DNA from: Symbiodinium natans
Lineage: Eukaryota > Sar > Dinophyceae > Suessiales > Symbiodiniaceae
Direction of reading: 5' to 3'
DNA: 64,000 nucleotides
NCBI GenBank assembly: GCA_905221605.1
Contig: CAJNDS010000080.1
Span: 512,455-576,454 of the forward strand
The notes beneath the pieces are model-generated. The model saw only the letters and a list, made by a program, of their open reading frames with translations. It searched no databases and had not been told where the DNA came from. Of the stretch, positions 41,893 through 51,060 are shown piece by piece; positions within the stretch are counted from its first letter, which is position 1, and every line of letters starts with the position of its first letter. The translations under genes and the position numbers were made by a program.

Positions 41893-41909
41893 GGAGCACT
41901 TAGTGCTCC
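41893..41909. repeat. 17-bp palindrome beside the primer site
   Basis: GGAGCACTTAGTGCTCC: two 8-base arms around a single base, partly inside the primer binding site. In RNA it would need a larger loop, but it could mask the primer site or act in dimerisation. Confidence 0.75.
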
Positions 41910-41916
41910 GCTACCA
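41903..41916 (-). promoter_or_regulatory. Primer binding site for a tRNA 3' end
   Basis: In element sense the bases right after the 5' LTR are TGGTAGCGGAGCAC, complementary to a tRNA ending GTGCTCCGCTACCA. The CCA end and CUACCA resemble initiator Met tRNA, but the tRNA identity in this organism is unknown. Confidence 0.8.
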
Positions 41917-42094
41917 TGAAAAAGTCAGACTGAAGTTAAATCTCAACAAACGGTCAGAGCTCAACCCGTCAATCTGAAGTACTCATTCCCAGAAGTCCTC
42001 TTTTCTCCTTGTGGGCTTGAGCCAACGAAGTTGGCAGTCGTCTTGAAGTCATGCAGGTAAGACTGGGAGGTGGCAGAAGTGTTGTATCTTAGCA
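41917..42094 (-). repeat. 5' LTR (right)
   Basis: 178 bp, one mismatch to the left LTR. Should carry the element promoter, but no TATA-like motif stands out. Confidence 0.95.
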
Positions 42095-42099
42095 AAAGA
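42095..42099. other. Target site duplication AAAGA (right)
   Basis: Exact partner of 33884-33888. Confidence 0.92.
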
Positions 42100-42153
42100 G
42101 CATCCAGCTTCGAAACAAACAAACACACCACGGCCTCTTGCATGTTGCAAGGG

Positions 42154-42205
42154 CCTTGGGTTTAGGGCTTGGGGTGTCGAGTCGAGCCTGTGTAGGGTTT
42201 AGGGT
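42154..42205. repeat. 52-bp segment repeated at 55454
   Basis: CCTTGGGTTTAGGGCTTGGG then GTGTCGAGTCGAGCCTGTGT and TAGGGTTTAGGG recur without visible mismatch at 55454-55505. The GTGTCGAGTCGAG core is not telomeric, so this is a true dispersed copy. Confidence 0.8.
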
Positions 42206-42944
42206 CTAGGGTTTAGGGTTTAGAGAACAGGACGTAGGCCCAGACCCTGCAAAGCACGGGATTTTGGGGGTGTTCTTGTTGCTAGGACCCTGCCACCACC
42301 TGACAGCACGCTTGACAAAGTATGGGCCCCTTTGTGGGTTTGGGGTTTAGGGTTTGAGGTTTTGGGTTGGGGGAGGGGGGGGGGGGGGCACCTATGCAAA
42401 GCGCTCCGTCTCTTGCAAATGGGTACCCCGAACGGGACCATGATCCTGCGAAACCCCCAGAGCCTGCACCGACAAGGTTCACGGCCACGAAACACTAACA
42501 GGGATTATCGTGACAGCGCGCTTGACAAAGTATGGGCTCCTTTGTGAGTTTAGGGTTTAGGGTTTAAGGTTTAGGGCTTAGGGTTTAGGGTTTAGGGTCT
42601 CTCCCTTAGAACCTTAATAAAAAGATTATGCTTAATATCATATTGGGTTTTATATAAAAAAAAGAAACTGATTCCCGAGGGGGATATAGAATAGGGATTA
42701 ACATAGAATAGGGTACATGACCTCCCTAAACACTCAACCCTATAAACCCATCAAATTAGATGCGCCGTTCGCGCTTCAAAGTGCTCACTCCTTAAACTCA
42801 TAACCCCAACAAACCCTCAGGCCCCATGACATTAAACCCTAAACCCCAAACCCCAAACCGTAAGCCCTAATTAAACCCTAAACCCTAAACCCTAATTAAA
42901 CCCGAAACCCAAATCCGAAAAAGGTGGCCCGGTGAACCCAAAGC

Positions 42945-42984
42945 TTGTGCGGGGGGACTGTGTCTGGCCTTGGCCGCCCAGCGC
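42945..42984 (-). CDS. Candidate exon, 40 nt, unknown protein
   Basis: 3' site CTCCAAGCGCAG|GCG; 5' site CGCACAA|GCTTTG (GC). ALGGQGQTQSPRT plus one base, completing a codon with 33358-33390 across the intron that holds the retrotransposon. Confidence 0.45.
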
Positions 42985-42989
42985 CTGCG

Positions 42990-43065
42990 CTTGGAGGTTT
43001 AGGGTTTAGGGTTTAGGGTTTAGGGTTTAGGGTTTAGGGTTTAGGGTTTAGGGTTTAGGGCTTAG
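42990..43065. repeat. TTTAGGG array
   Basis: About ten units, right flank of exon 42945-42984. Confidence 0.93.
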
Positions 43066-43144
43066 GGCTTTGGGCTTCGGGCTTCGGGCTTGGGGTTTGG
43101 GGTTTGGGGTTTAGGGCTTCGGCTTCGACGGTTCAGAGGCTCAC

Positions 43145-43184
43145 AAAGGCCATGAAGACCATGCCGATAGACGAGAAGACAGGG
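43145..43184 (-). CDS. Possible exon, 40 nt, unknown protein
   Basis: Weak 3' site CGGCCCTAAG|C; good 5' site GCCTTT|GTGAGC. PVFSSIGMVFMAF after one base, hydrophobic. Confidence 0.36.
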
Positions 43185-43291
43185 CTTAGGGCCGGAGGTC
43201 TAGGATTTAGCCCGGCGTGAAATCCTCCAACAATGCCAGGGACGGTAGACCAAGGGTCTGAAACTTCCGTCTGGTAGGCCATAAGGGTCAC

Positions 43292-43370
43292 CTAAACCCT
43301 AAACCCTAAACCCTAAACCCTAAACCCTAAACCCTAAACCCTAAACCCTAAACCCTAAACCCTAAACCCC
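43292..43370. repeat. CCCTAAA array followed by family D remnant
   Basis: Eleven units, then GAGATAAGGGCCCACTCTGGG, which is the right end of a family D element whose left part has been replaced by the array. Confidence 0.85.
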
Positions 43371-43735
43371 ATCAAGAAAGAGATAAGGGCCCACTCTGGG
43401 TCCTAGTAGCGTCAGGGCTCAAGTACCACGTACTTGGCGTTTTGGAAAGTAAGGGTGGGCCTTTTTCTTGGTCTTTTGTTTCTATTCTGTCTGCTTGTCT
43501 GCATATAAGGATTGTAGTATCTGGGCTATATTGGAGAGCCCCTATGCTTCAATCAAGGTCTAGGTTGTCACGAGGGTTTTGAGCTTGAGAGAAGGCACCC
43601 TTGTGAACCTGGCGAAACCGGAAAAGCATCCAGCCCTGAAACCCTCAAAACTCGCAACCCTTGAAGCCCTAAAAGCTCAACTCGAAACTCTCAAGGTCCT
43701 AAACCTTATACACCCTAAGACTAAGCCCGATAAGC

Positions 43736-43773
43736 CCGCAGATGCAAGCAGTTCAAGGCAGCGCCAACCCCGC
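43736..43773 (-). CDS. Candidate exon, 38 nt, unknown protein
   Basis: 3' site GCGCCCTGCAG|GC; 5' site CTGCGG|GCTTAT (GC). GVGAALNCLHLR after two bases. Confidence 0.45.
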
Positions 43774-44446
43774 CTGCAGGGCGCTCCTTTCGGGTTTTAG
43801 TAGGGTTGAACGGAGTAGGGTTTTTAGGAGGTTTTAAGGGTTTATAGGGACTTTTTTATGGTTCTATAGGGCTGGTTTAGGCTGTATAGGGTTCGGGCCT
43901 TAGGGTTTAAGGTTAGGGTTTATGAGGCACTTCGGGGTAAAGTGTTGAGAATTTCGCGACTCTCAAATTTGTGCTAAGAGGGGGGGTGGGATATTGAAGC
44001 TCAGCACGAACATACCTGTCTTTGTCAAGCGAACCCCAAACTTTAAACGTTCTAGGGTTGACTGGTCACCTAGTCCTGCTCCAGCAACGACTATCATTCG
44101 CGGGATCCGAGTCTATTACGACGAGACCAAGTTTTACCAGTGACTTGTGCCTATAAGCCCTGCAAGCCCTACAAACCCTATGAGCCCTGTAAACCCTGTC
44201 AACACAACCAATCCTTCAAGGCCCTATAGACCCTCTTAGCCCTACCAAAACCCACGAAATATTCTGCACCCCAAACACCTTCGTGGCCCTATAAACCCCA
44301 GAAGCCGTACCCAAAACCCCAAATACTCTGCACCCCAAACACCCCAATCTTCTATCAGGGCCCTCATCATCCATCCTATACAGCTGGTGGCCAACCTAGA
44401 ACCGATCCCGACAAGCAGAACCACGTAGAACTCTATGTGTTTAGGG

Positions 44447-44542
44447 TTGGGATGTTCTTCCTTATGCGTCCTTAGATAGGGATTATAGTACCCCCGACGA
44501 TAATCCCTATTAAGGACTGTTCGTATAACCGGGAACATCCAA
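44447..44542. mobile_element. Foldback element, family A
   Basis: TTGGGATGTTCTTCC ... GGGAACATCCAA, with inner arms GTCCTTAGATAGGGATTATA and TAATCCCTATTAAGGACTGT. Confidence 0.75.
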
Positions 44543-45018
44543 ATCTTTAGGTTTAGAGATTGAAGAGACAAGTGGCATGGCGGCTGCAGTCCCCCTCCCA
44601 GTTCTCAACCAGCTAGACTTCCCAAAGCCAGCAAACACACACCCAGTACACCCCAAGCCCGAGATGCTACGCAAATCCGTCTACACCAAGAGTAATGCCA
44701 AACTGAGGATGCCATATCTTTGGGACCAAAGGAACCCTAAAATCTAGAGAGTGCATTTAAATTTTGTAGGCTTCTAGACTCTAACCCTACGTAAATCCCT
44801 AAACCCTATAGGGTCCAGGGTTTATAAGGGCTTAGGGTTCAGGGTTTTGGTACTGCTTGGAAGACCATGCGGCACAGGGTTTGGGATTTAGGGTCCTGGA
44901 GGTGATCCCTGCTTGCACCCACCCCTCCTGCTGGCCATCAGAGGCACATGGCCAAAGGGTTTTTAAAAACCTCTTCGGATTAGGGATTAGGGTTTTAGGG
45001 TTTTAGGTTTTTAAACAC

Positions 45019-45180
45019 CCTCTCCTGCTGGTCATCAGAGGCACATGGCCAAAGGCGCAGGAAGGTATAAAGCCGCAGCGGGTTTGAACTGAACGCTACG
45101 GCAAAGCGTGGTTCAGACTTCTGAGCATTCCATGCCGCCGCCGAGCGCAACTTGGATTCTGAGTCATCTTGCACAAGGCC
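45019..45180 (-). CDS. Candidate exon, 162 nt, unknown protein
   Basis: 3' site TTCTGCAATCTTGCGCAG|GGC; 5' site GAGAGG|GTGTTT. Phase 0/0, 54 codons without a stop: GLVQDDSESKLRSAAAWNAQ, then KSEPRFAVAFSSNPLRLYTF, then LRLWPCASDDQQER. The longest exon seen. A diverged copy of its last ~30 nt plus the donor lies at 44922-44970. Confidence 0.75.
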
Positions 45181-45320
45181 CTGCGCAAGATTGCAGAAGA
45201 AGGGTAGCTATTGCTTCTTGCTTAAGAGTTAGAGTTACCCTACACCCTGAACCCTAAACCCTAAACCCTAAACTCACACCCCATAACCCTCTCATGGCCC
45301 TTAACCCAACCCCTGCGGGC

Positions 45321-45380
45321 TCCCTTTCTGACTGGTGCGCCAAGAGACGAAGCGGCATCCCCCTTCACATCGGGAGGAGG
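45321..45380 (-). CDS. Candidate exon, 60 nt, unknown protein
   Basis: 3' site GTGCAAGCGCAG|CCT; 5' site AAGGGA|GCCCGC (GC). Phase 0/0: PPPDVKGDAASSLGAPVRKG. Confidence 0.5.
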
Positions 45381-45954
45381 CTGCGCTTGCACGTAAATCT
45401 CCCCAGACTGCTTTCAGGATAGGGTTTAGGGTTTAGGGTTTAGGGTTTAGGGTTCAGGGTATAGGGTTCAGGGTATAGGGTTTAGGGTTTAGGGTTTAGG
45501 GCTTAGGGTTTAGGGCTTAGGGTAGCCCCCTAAACCCTAAAACCCCAAAGCCCTCTAGCCACAAAACCCTCACCCCTAAATTCTAAACCCGCCCCAAACC
45601 CGAAGCCCCGAAAAGGTGGGCCACGACAGGTGAAAAAAGAAGAAGACAGGCCCATGAATCGAGCTATTCTGGAGATTCCCATGGGTTTAGGGTTTAGGGT
45701 CAGGGTTTCGGGTTTCGGGTTTCGGGTTTCGGGTTTCGGGTTTAGGGTTTAGGCGGGGGATATCCCAGAAGCCCTGCAACAAAAAAGAGCCGCTTGTAAG
45801 GGTTGCTTGTGGAGATCACAAGACGTCACGACACTTATTCACAGCCATTCTGCTTTTGGGTCGTTAACAGGGTTCCACAGGGTTTCAGTAGAATTTGTAG
45901 GCTTCAACAGGGTTGTTTATATGTAGTGAATCTAGGTTTGTGAATGGTTGGGGT

Positions 45955-46035
45955 TTAGGGTTTAGGGTTTAGGGTTTAGGGTTTAGGGTTTAGGGTTTAG
46001 GGTTTAGGGTTTAGGGTTTAGGGTTTAGGGTTTGT
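45955..46035. repeat. TTTAGGG array
   Basis: Eleven perfect units. Confidence 0.95.
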
Positions 46036-46065
46036 AGGGCTCTGGAAACCCATCCGCTGCCTCAC

Positions 46066-46092
46066 TTGCGTCCCGCGGGTCTGTCCCGAAAG
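46066..46092 (-). CDS. Candidate exon, 27 nt, unknown protein
   Basis: 3' site GAACCCTGACAG|CTT; 5' site ACGCAA|GTGAGG (consensus). LSGQTRGTQ, phase 0/0. An acceptor 12 nt on is possible. Confidence 0.4.
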
Positions 46093-46177
46093 CTGTCAGG
46101 GTTCGGGCCGGTGTGGCCACGTGGCGTAGTGTTCGGACTGTCCATGCTACCGAAAGGCTCCGATTCTGAGGATGGTG

Positions 46178-46302
46178 TCCAGAATCAGGAGGAACCTAGA
46201 AAAAAAACGGGCGCCCCTTTTGGGTTGAAAGGGGCTTACAAGGGAACCCAAACCCGGAAAAAAACGAAAGGGAAGAAGGGCCTCCTCCCTGGGTCCTACT
46301 AG
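46178..46302. mobile_element. Foldback element, family D copy
   Basis: CCAGAATCAGGAGGAACCTAG ... GGGCGCCCCTTTTGGGTTGA ... CCTCCCTGGGTCCTAC (first fragment shown within the limit as CAGAATCAGGAGGAACCTAG). Confidence 0.55.
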
Positions 46303-46327
46303 GGTGCTGTAAAGGCACGACGTCGAC

Positions 46328-46362
46328 CTCCCAACTCATCTTGAAGCCATAGGGTGACTTCT
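46328..46362 (-). CDS. Candidate exon, 35 nt, unknown protein
   Basis: 3' site GCCCTAATGTAG|AG (or AGAGAAG five bases on); 5' site TGGGAG|GTCGAC. KSPYGFKMSWE. Confidence 0.42.
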
Positions 46363-46709
46363 CTACATTAGGGCCCCTTTTGCGGGTCCTTATTATCAGG
46401 CGGCCCTCTCTTATTTCGGGTACCCAAAAGGGAGCATCATTTTGAGTACTCGCCATAAATGAGCAAATCGGAGCCGTCCCACGGCACGGCATGTGCGTGC
46501 CAAACTTCACTTGTGCATGCCTCTGTCAGCAGCAAGCTCTACGCCAAGCAATGTCCCTGATCAAAAACTAAGGTGCAGGGTTTAGGGTTTAGGGTTTAGA
46601 GTTTAGGGTTTAGGGTTAGGTTCACCCGACGAAGCAGACTCCACTGCCATAGGGGTCGTCGGGCTTTCAGACCGCTACAGCATAGTCCATACTGGAAACA
46701 TACTGCCAC

Positions 46710-46769
46710 CCTCTTGGGATTTGCATCTGGGGACGACACAAAAAGGCTGCGTTGGAACAGCTCATGCAT
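46710..46769 (-). CDS. Candidate exon, 60 nt, unknown protein
   Basis: 3' site ACATCCGATACAG|ATG; 5' site AAGAGG|GTGGCA. Phase 0/0: MHELFQRSLFVSSPDANPKR. The first codon is ATG, so it could also be an initiating exon. Confidence 0.58.
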
Positions 46770-47261
46770 CTGTATCGGATGTGCTCGCAATGATGATGCT
46801 GCTTCGCAGAGCCACAGTCCCAGAATGTGCTTCTCAGACTCACACGAACAAGCATTCTGGGAACTTGCATAGAACCCTCGTTCACCTGACAGCGCAGGGC
46901 AGCAGGGATAAGCATGAAGAGGCAAACGGGTTGGGACGTAAGTTCAAGGATGGTAGTTTAGGGTTTAGGGTTTAGGGTTTAGGGTTTAGGGTGCGGCCAC
47001 TGACATGAGATAAGCTTATGAGGAGCTGGGTTCCCCAATTTCGAGGGACTCTCTTGTGTCTGTGGTTAACTCATGGGTTCCCCTCCTATCCCCCTCTTTT
47101 CTACCTCCCCTAGGTTCCCCCCCCCCCCACCATAATTAAGGCTATTTAGGGATAAGTAAGCTTCATTTAAGTGGGGAAACCCATGGTTCACTGTGCTGGT
47201 TCGGGGGGAGAGGGGGGGGGTGGGTGAGTTAGGGTCGGGTTTCGGGTTTCGGGTTGGTATC

Positions 47262-47332
47262 CCCTCTCTGAAGGTCTGAGCATCGCTCCCCTGACGCAGA
47301 AGGAATTCTTGAGCTACAACATCCTGCCTCGA
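47262..47332 (-). CDS. Possible exon, 71 nt, strand uncertain
   Basis: Minus: acceptor CGAACCATCAG|TCG, donor GAGAGGG|GATACC (GA type), SRQDVVAQEFLLRQGSDAQT... The + strand is equally open (LTQKEFLSYNILPRLM after acceptor CCCCTCTCTGAAG). Confidence 0.33.
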
Positions 47333-47884
47333 CTGATGGTTCGAAGTCCCCCCCTCGGGTTTAGGAGGCTTCAGGGACGAGGATGAGTGACGTTCAGGTT
47401 TAGGGGTTTAGGGTTTAGGGTTTAGGGTTTAGGGTTTCGGGTTTAGGGTTCAAGATGTAGGGTTTGGGGTTTAGGGTTTACGGGTTAGGGCACAGTCCTG
47501 GGGACCTGGAACCATGAATGAAGGGCAGTTGATGCCATAGAGAAAAAATTACTCTGTGGTGGTTGCCAACACAAAGGCCTGTCTCTACGGACAGCCTTGG
47601 TTTCTCTGAATCTGGCAGGCTTCAAAAGATCTTCGGCCTCTTCCCCCGGGGCTTTGGGGTTTGGGGGTTAAAGGTTTAAGGTTTAGGGTTTAGGGTTTAG
47701 GGTTTTGTGTTATTGAACACCCCAAAGCCCCAAGTTCTTCATCGGAAGCCTCCCAGGAACTCAGCTTGCCGAAGGGTCTCCCGCGGCGTTGTTCAAGGGA
47801 CGAAAGGAGGGACCCTTACAAGGGACCTTCGGAGTTTTATTTTGGGGCCATGTAGGGGCCGCTTAGGTATACAGGGAGTACAAG

Positions 47885-47915
47885 GAATATATATATATAT
47901 ATATATATATGGGGG
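47885..47915. repeat. AT microsatellite
   Basis: (AT)n run inside otherwise unique sequence. Confidence 0.85.
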
Positions 47916-48156
47916 TTGTCTGATTTTCTTGTTCCCAGGAAAGCACCAAGCGCCGCGCCTTTCGCGGACCTTTCGCGCCCTTTCGCGGAGACATAAAATT
48001 GTCATAGAGTTTTCGTCGATGATATAGTCGACGTAGCCAAGTACAAACAGCAGGGAAGCTGGGTGCGTTTTGCAGGCCCCCAAAACGCACTTTGCCCTCT
48101 CACCCCAAGAAGGGGAACCAATGTGCTGGTTTCAATGATTGTGGACAAGTGGTCGT

Positions 48157-48450
48157 AGGCTGAAACCTGCACTATGGGTGCGTTTAGGCGGTCCCTAAAT
48201 GCACCCGCATTGGGGCTTGGGGGCAGGATATTCTATCAGTATGAACCCCAAATAGGCTGAAACCTGCACAATGGGTGCGTTTAGGCGCGGTCCCTAAGCG
48301 CACTCGCATTGGGGCTTGAGGGTTAAGGGGCAGGATATTCTATCAGTATGAACCCCAAATAGGCTGAAACCTGCACCACGGGTGCGTTTAGAGGCGGTCC
48401 GTAAACGCACTCGCTTGGGGTTTGAGGGTTAAGGGGCATGATATTCGATC
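48157..48450. repeat. Three tandem copies of a ~100-nt unit
   Basis: Each copy reads AGGCTGAAACCTGCAC, GGGTGCGTTTAG, GGTCC(C/G)TAA, CGCACTCGC, GGGGCTTG, GATATTCTATCAGTATGAAC. The pair GTGCGTTTAG / CTAAACGCAC inside each unit can fold. Related words occur at 48050-48130. Confidence 0.88.
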
Positions 48451-48574
48451 AACCAGATTATCCCTTTCGCGGCGCCTTCCGCCGCGCTTTCGCGGGCCTT
48501 TCGCGGATACTAAAAAACAAGCATAAAATATTCGCCATTAAAAAAAGACAGGGGTTTGCGGATAACCCCCATAT

Positions 48575-48800
48575 ATATTACATTACATTACATTACATTA
48601 CATTACATTACATGACATTACATTATATTATATTATATTATATTATACTATACTATATTATATTATAATATATATATATACATACATATTATAATATATT
48701 ATCTGAAATTATATCATATTATATCATTTTATAACAAATGATATTACACTAAATGAAAATTATACTATATTATATATGTATATATTATTCAGAGTCCCTT
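48575..48800. repeat. CATTA / TATTA / AT microsatellites
   Basis: (CATTA)n grading into (TATAT)n over 220 bp. Confidence 0.92.
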
Positions 48801-48866
48801 CTAGGGGTCCCTCCTTATACCTACCCCTGAAGTTGTTGGGAGGGGGTGCCTGCCTATGAGCTTTGC

Positions 48867-48910
48867 CTGGGCAGGCCCTGATCTGATGCCCTCGGCCGTA
48901 GCCTCGACTT
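48867..48910 (-). CDS. Candidate exon, 44 nt, unknown protein
   Basis: 3' site CATGGCTTTCAG|AAG; 5' site TGCCCAG|GCAAAG (GC). KSRLRPRASDQGLP with two bases over. TTTAGGG array 48926-49020 is 15 nt away. Confidence 0.42.
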
Positions 48911-48925
48911 CTGAAAGCCATGCTT

Positions 48926-49020
48926 AGGGTTTAGGGTTTAGGGTTTAGGGTTTAGGGTTTAGGGTTTAGGGTTTAGGGTTTAGGGTTTAGGGTTTAGGGT
49001 TTAGGGTTTAGGGTTTAGGG
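48926..49020. repeat. TTTAGGG array
   Basis: Thirteen perfect units. Confidence 0.95.
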
Positions 49021-49045
49021 CTTCTCTTACAAATGCTAGCGTCAC

Positions 49046-49106
49046 TCCAAAAGCCCTGCTAGCCCCTTCAAAGGGCCCAAACATGACAGCTTCATGTTGC
49101 TCAGTG
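49046..49106 (-). CDS. Candidate exon, 61 nt, unknown protein
   Basis: 3' site AAACTTCCCAACAG|C; 5' site TTTGGA|GTGACG. One base, then TEQHEAVMFGPFEGASRAFG. Joins 48867-48910 in phase. Confidence 0.62.
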
Positions 49107-49454
49107 CTGTTGGGAAGTTTGGGCCCTCAGGCCCCCAACCCTAAATCCAAACCCAAAACCCTAAATCCTAAACCCTGCATGCCCAGGCGCCCCGCACAAA
49201 CATGAACGGCTATAACGCCCTGTAAACCCCGTTCAAAACACCCTTATAGAACCCAGGGTTTAGGGTTTAGAGTTTAGGATAGGCCACCAAAACAAGACAC
49301 TCTAAACCCTAAACCCTAAACCCTAAACCCTGAACCCTAAAACCTAAACCCTAAGCCCTAATCCCTAATCCCTAAACCCTAAACCCCAACCCTGAACCCT
49401 AGGCCCGTAAAAGAGCGAACCATCTCCATGCTTCGGCGAGGGCGCTCAGCTCAC

Positions 49455-49490
49455 GTTTTCACTGGCCAAACTGAAGGCTGCCCGGCCCGC
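49455..49490 (-). CDS. Candidate exon, 36 nt, unknown protein
   Basis: 3' site ACCCCCCAAG|GCG; 5' site GAAAAC|GTGAGC. AGRAAFSLASEN, phase 0/0, in phase with 49736-49822. Confidence 0.52.
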
Positions 49491-49735
49491 CTTGGGGGGT
49501 TTAGGGTTTAAGGCTTAGGGCTTAGGGTTTAGGGTTTATTGTTTAGGGTTGCTTCGGGATGATTTGCTCTTTTAAAGGTCTAGGGTTTAGGGTTTAGGTC
49601 TATCCAGTTGGAGATTCGGGTTTATAGGGTTTAGGTTTTCGGGTTTGTGGAGTTTCGTTCGGGTTTAGAGCTCAAAGCGTTTAGTTGTTAGTTTAGTTGA
49701 GGCTTGGTAAGAGTTCATGGAGGGTCTTTATTAGC

Positions 49736-49822
49736 GAGGGATGCCAGCATCCCCACTGTTCTGGTCAACATGGGTGAATGCACGTTGCTGGCTGCGTGAA
49801 GTACACTATCTGGCAGAAGTTT
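49736..49822 (-). CDS. Candidate exon, 87 nt, unknown protein
   Basis: 3' site GATTTTCGGCAG|AAA; 5' site TCCCTC|GCTAAT (GC). Phase 0/0, 29 codons: KLLPDSVLHAASNVHS then PMLTRTVGMLASL. The frame stays open six more codons to a TGA, so it might be a last exon. Confidence 0.58.
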
Positions 49823-50067
49823 CTGCCGAAAATCTACCCAACAGACTCGTCAACAGGAAAGTGCCCCTTTAAGGCTCCTCTGAACGCAAAAAAAACCCTA
49901 ACCAAACTGAACCTGATACACCGGAACTAAACTAACTCAACCCCCGAACTAAACTAACTAAACCCTGTAAACCCAACATAACCTATGTATCCCGAAACCC
50001 GAAACCCGAAACAAAGCCTGAAAGCCCACGAGCTCTCTGCCCCCGCCTCGAGACACGGGAGTTTCAC

Positions 50068-50104
50068 CTCAACCGGTTTGGCTGCGGGCTCCTTCTCGTA
50101 GCAC
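50068..50104 (-). CDS. Candidate exon, 37 nt, unknown protein
   Basis: 3' site TTACGAG|G (short); 5' site GTTGAG|GTGAAA. CYEKEPAAKPVE after one base; in phase with 49736-49822. Confidence 0.48.
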
Positions 50105-50204
50105 CTCGTAAGGTGAGAGACTGGGGCTCAGGGTTTAGGCTTTAAGGTTTAGGGTTTCTCGTAGCACCTTATGGTGGTGCTTGAGATCCGCCCTGTATAT
50201 ACAT

Positions 50205-50502
50205 AGGTATGTATATATATATATACATATATGGCTGTACATGCGTGTCAGTATGTATGTATGTATGTAGGTATGTATGTATGTATGTATGTATGTATGT
50301 GTGTGTGTGTGTATGTGTGTGTATGTGTGTATGTGTGTATGTGTGTGTGTATGTGTGTATGTGTGTATGTGTGTATGTGTGTATGTCTGTATGGGTGTAT
50401 GTGTGTATGTGTGTATGTGTGTATGTGTGTATGTATATATGTATGTACGTACGTATGTGTGTATGTATGTATAATGCATGTATGTATACATACATACATA
50501 CA

Positions 50503-50538
<36 letters not shown>

Positions 50539-50550
50539 GAGAGAGAGTAC
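50205..50550. repeat. GTAT/GTGT and ACAT microsatellite with inverted end
   Basis: (GTAT)n and (GTGT)n for 260 bp, then (ACAT)n for 60 bp, so the two parts can pair. All frames over it (Tyr-Val-Cys-Met or His-Thr-Tyr-Ile) are repeat artefacts. Confidence 0.95.
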
Positions 50551-50679
50551 AGAGTTCTCTCATTCCCTACTTAAGAACCAGCAAGCAGAGCAGCGTGAGT
50601 GGGTTTAGGGTGCAGGGTTCGGGGCTTCGGGCGTCAAGGCTCGAATGTTCAGGATGTAGAACCCTGTCCAGGCTGCTTC

Positions 50680-51060
50680 CGCCCCCCCCCCCCCCTCCCC
50701 CCTGTGCAGGACGCATGCTGAGATATGCCATGGCTAGAACCTGCACCCTCGCGATTGGGGGCAAATGATCCCAAAACATGGGGGGGAGGGGGTCCTCTAC
50801 GCTCTGGTACAATATTCGGTAATCTGGACCATGCGCGTCCATCAGGTTCCATCCGCCGACGCTGGATGGTTTTGGGAGAGGGTTCCCCTCGCTGGGGAGG
50901 GGGGCCCCCCCCCCACCCCCACCCCCCCCCCCCACCCCCCCCACACCCCCCCCCCCCACCCCCCCCCCCCCCCCCCCCCCCCCCACCCCCCCCCCCCCCA
51001 CCACCCACCCCCCACCCCCCCACCCCCCCCGCCGCCCCCACCCCCCACCACCCCCCCGCA
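50680..51060. repeat. Poly-C rich tract
   Basis: Mostly C with scattered A from 50905 to 51057, and a shorter C run at 50683-50701. Poly-Gly and poly-Pro frames are spurious. The opposite strand is extremely G-rich. Confidence 0.93.

Larger units (their letters stand above)
33889..42094 (-). mobile_element. Complete Ty1/copia LTR retrotransposon, 8.2 kb
   Basis: Bounded by 178-bp direct LTRs starting TG and ending CA, with a 5-bp target duplication. In element (minus) order: 5' LTR, primer site, gag, pol (protease, integrase, RT, RNase H: the copia order), a 409-codon ORF, a short purine stretch near 34067-34075 (AAGGGAGCG), 3' LTR. LTRs differ at one position, so insertion looks recent. GAAGT (+ strand) occurs about 178 times, roughly one per 46 bp, in LTRs, leader, all ORFs and spacers, and not in the adjoining flanks. 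It sits in an intron of the minus-strand exon chain, in the same orientation. A catalytic integrase residue appears substituted, and gag and pol are in different frames. Confidence 0.95.

Noticed and set aside
34219-41977. Many + strand and alternate-frame ORFs over the retrotransposon
   Set aside because: Shadows of gag, pol and the third ORF.
43579-43800. 73-aa Lys/Leu/Pro-rich frame on +
   Set aside because: Largely degenerate CCCTAAA-like repeat, and its end overlaps a better minus-strand exon.
48157-48450. tRNA or snRNA gene copies
   Set aside because: No cloverleaf, CCA end, or conserved snRNA boxes could be drawn.
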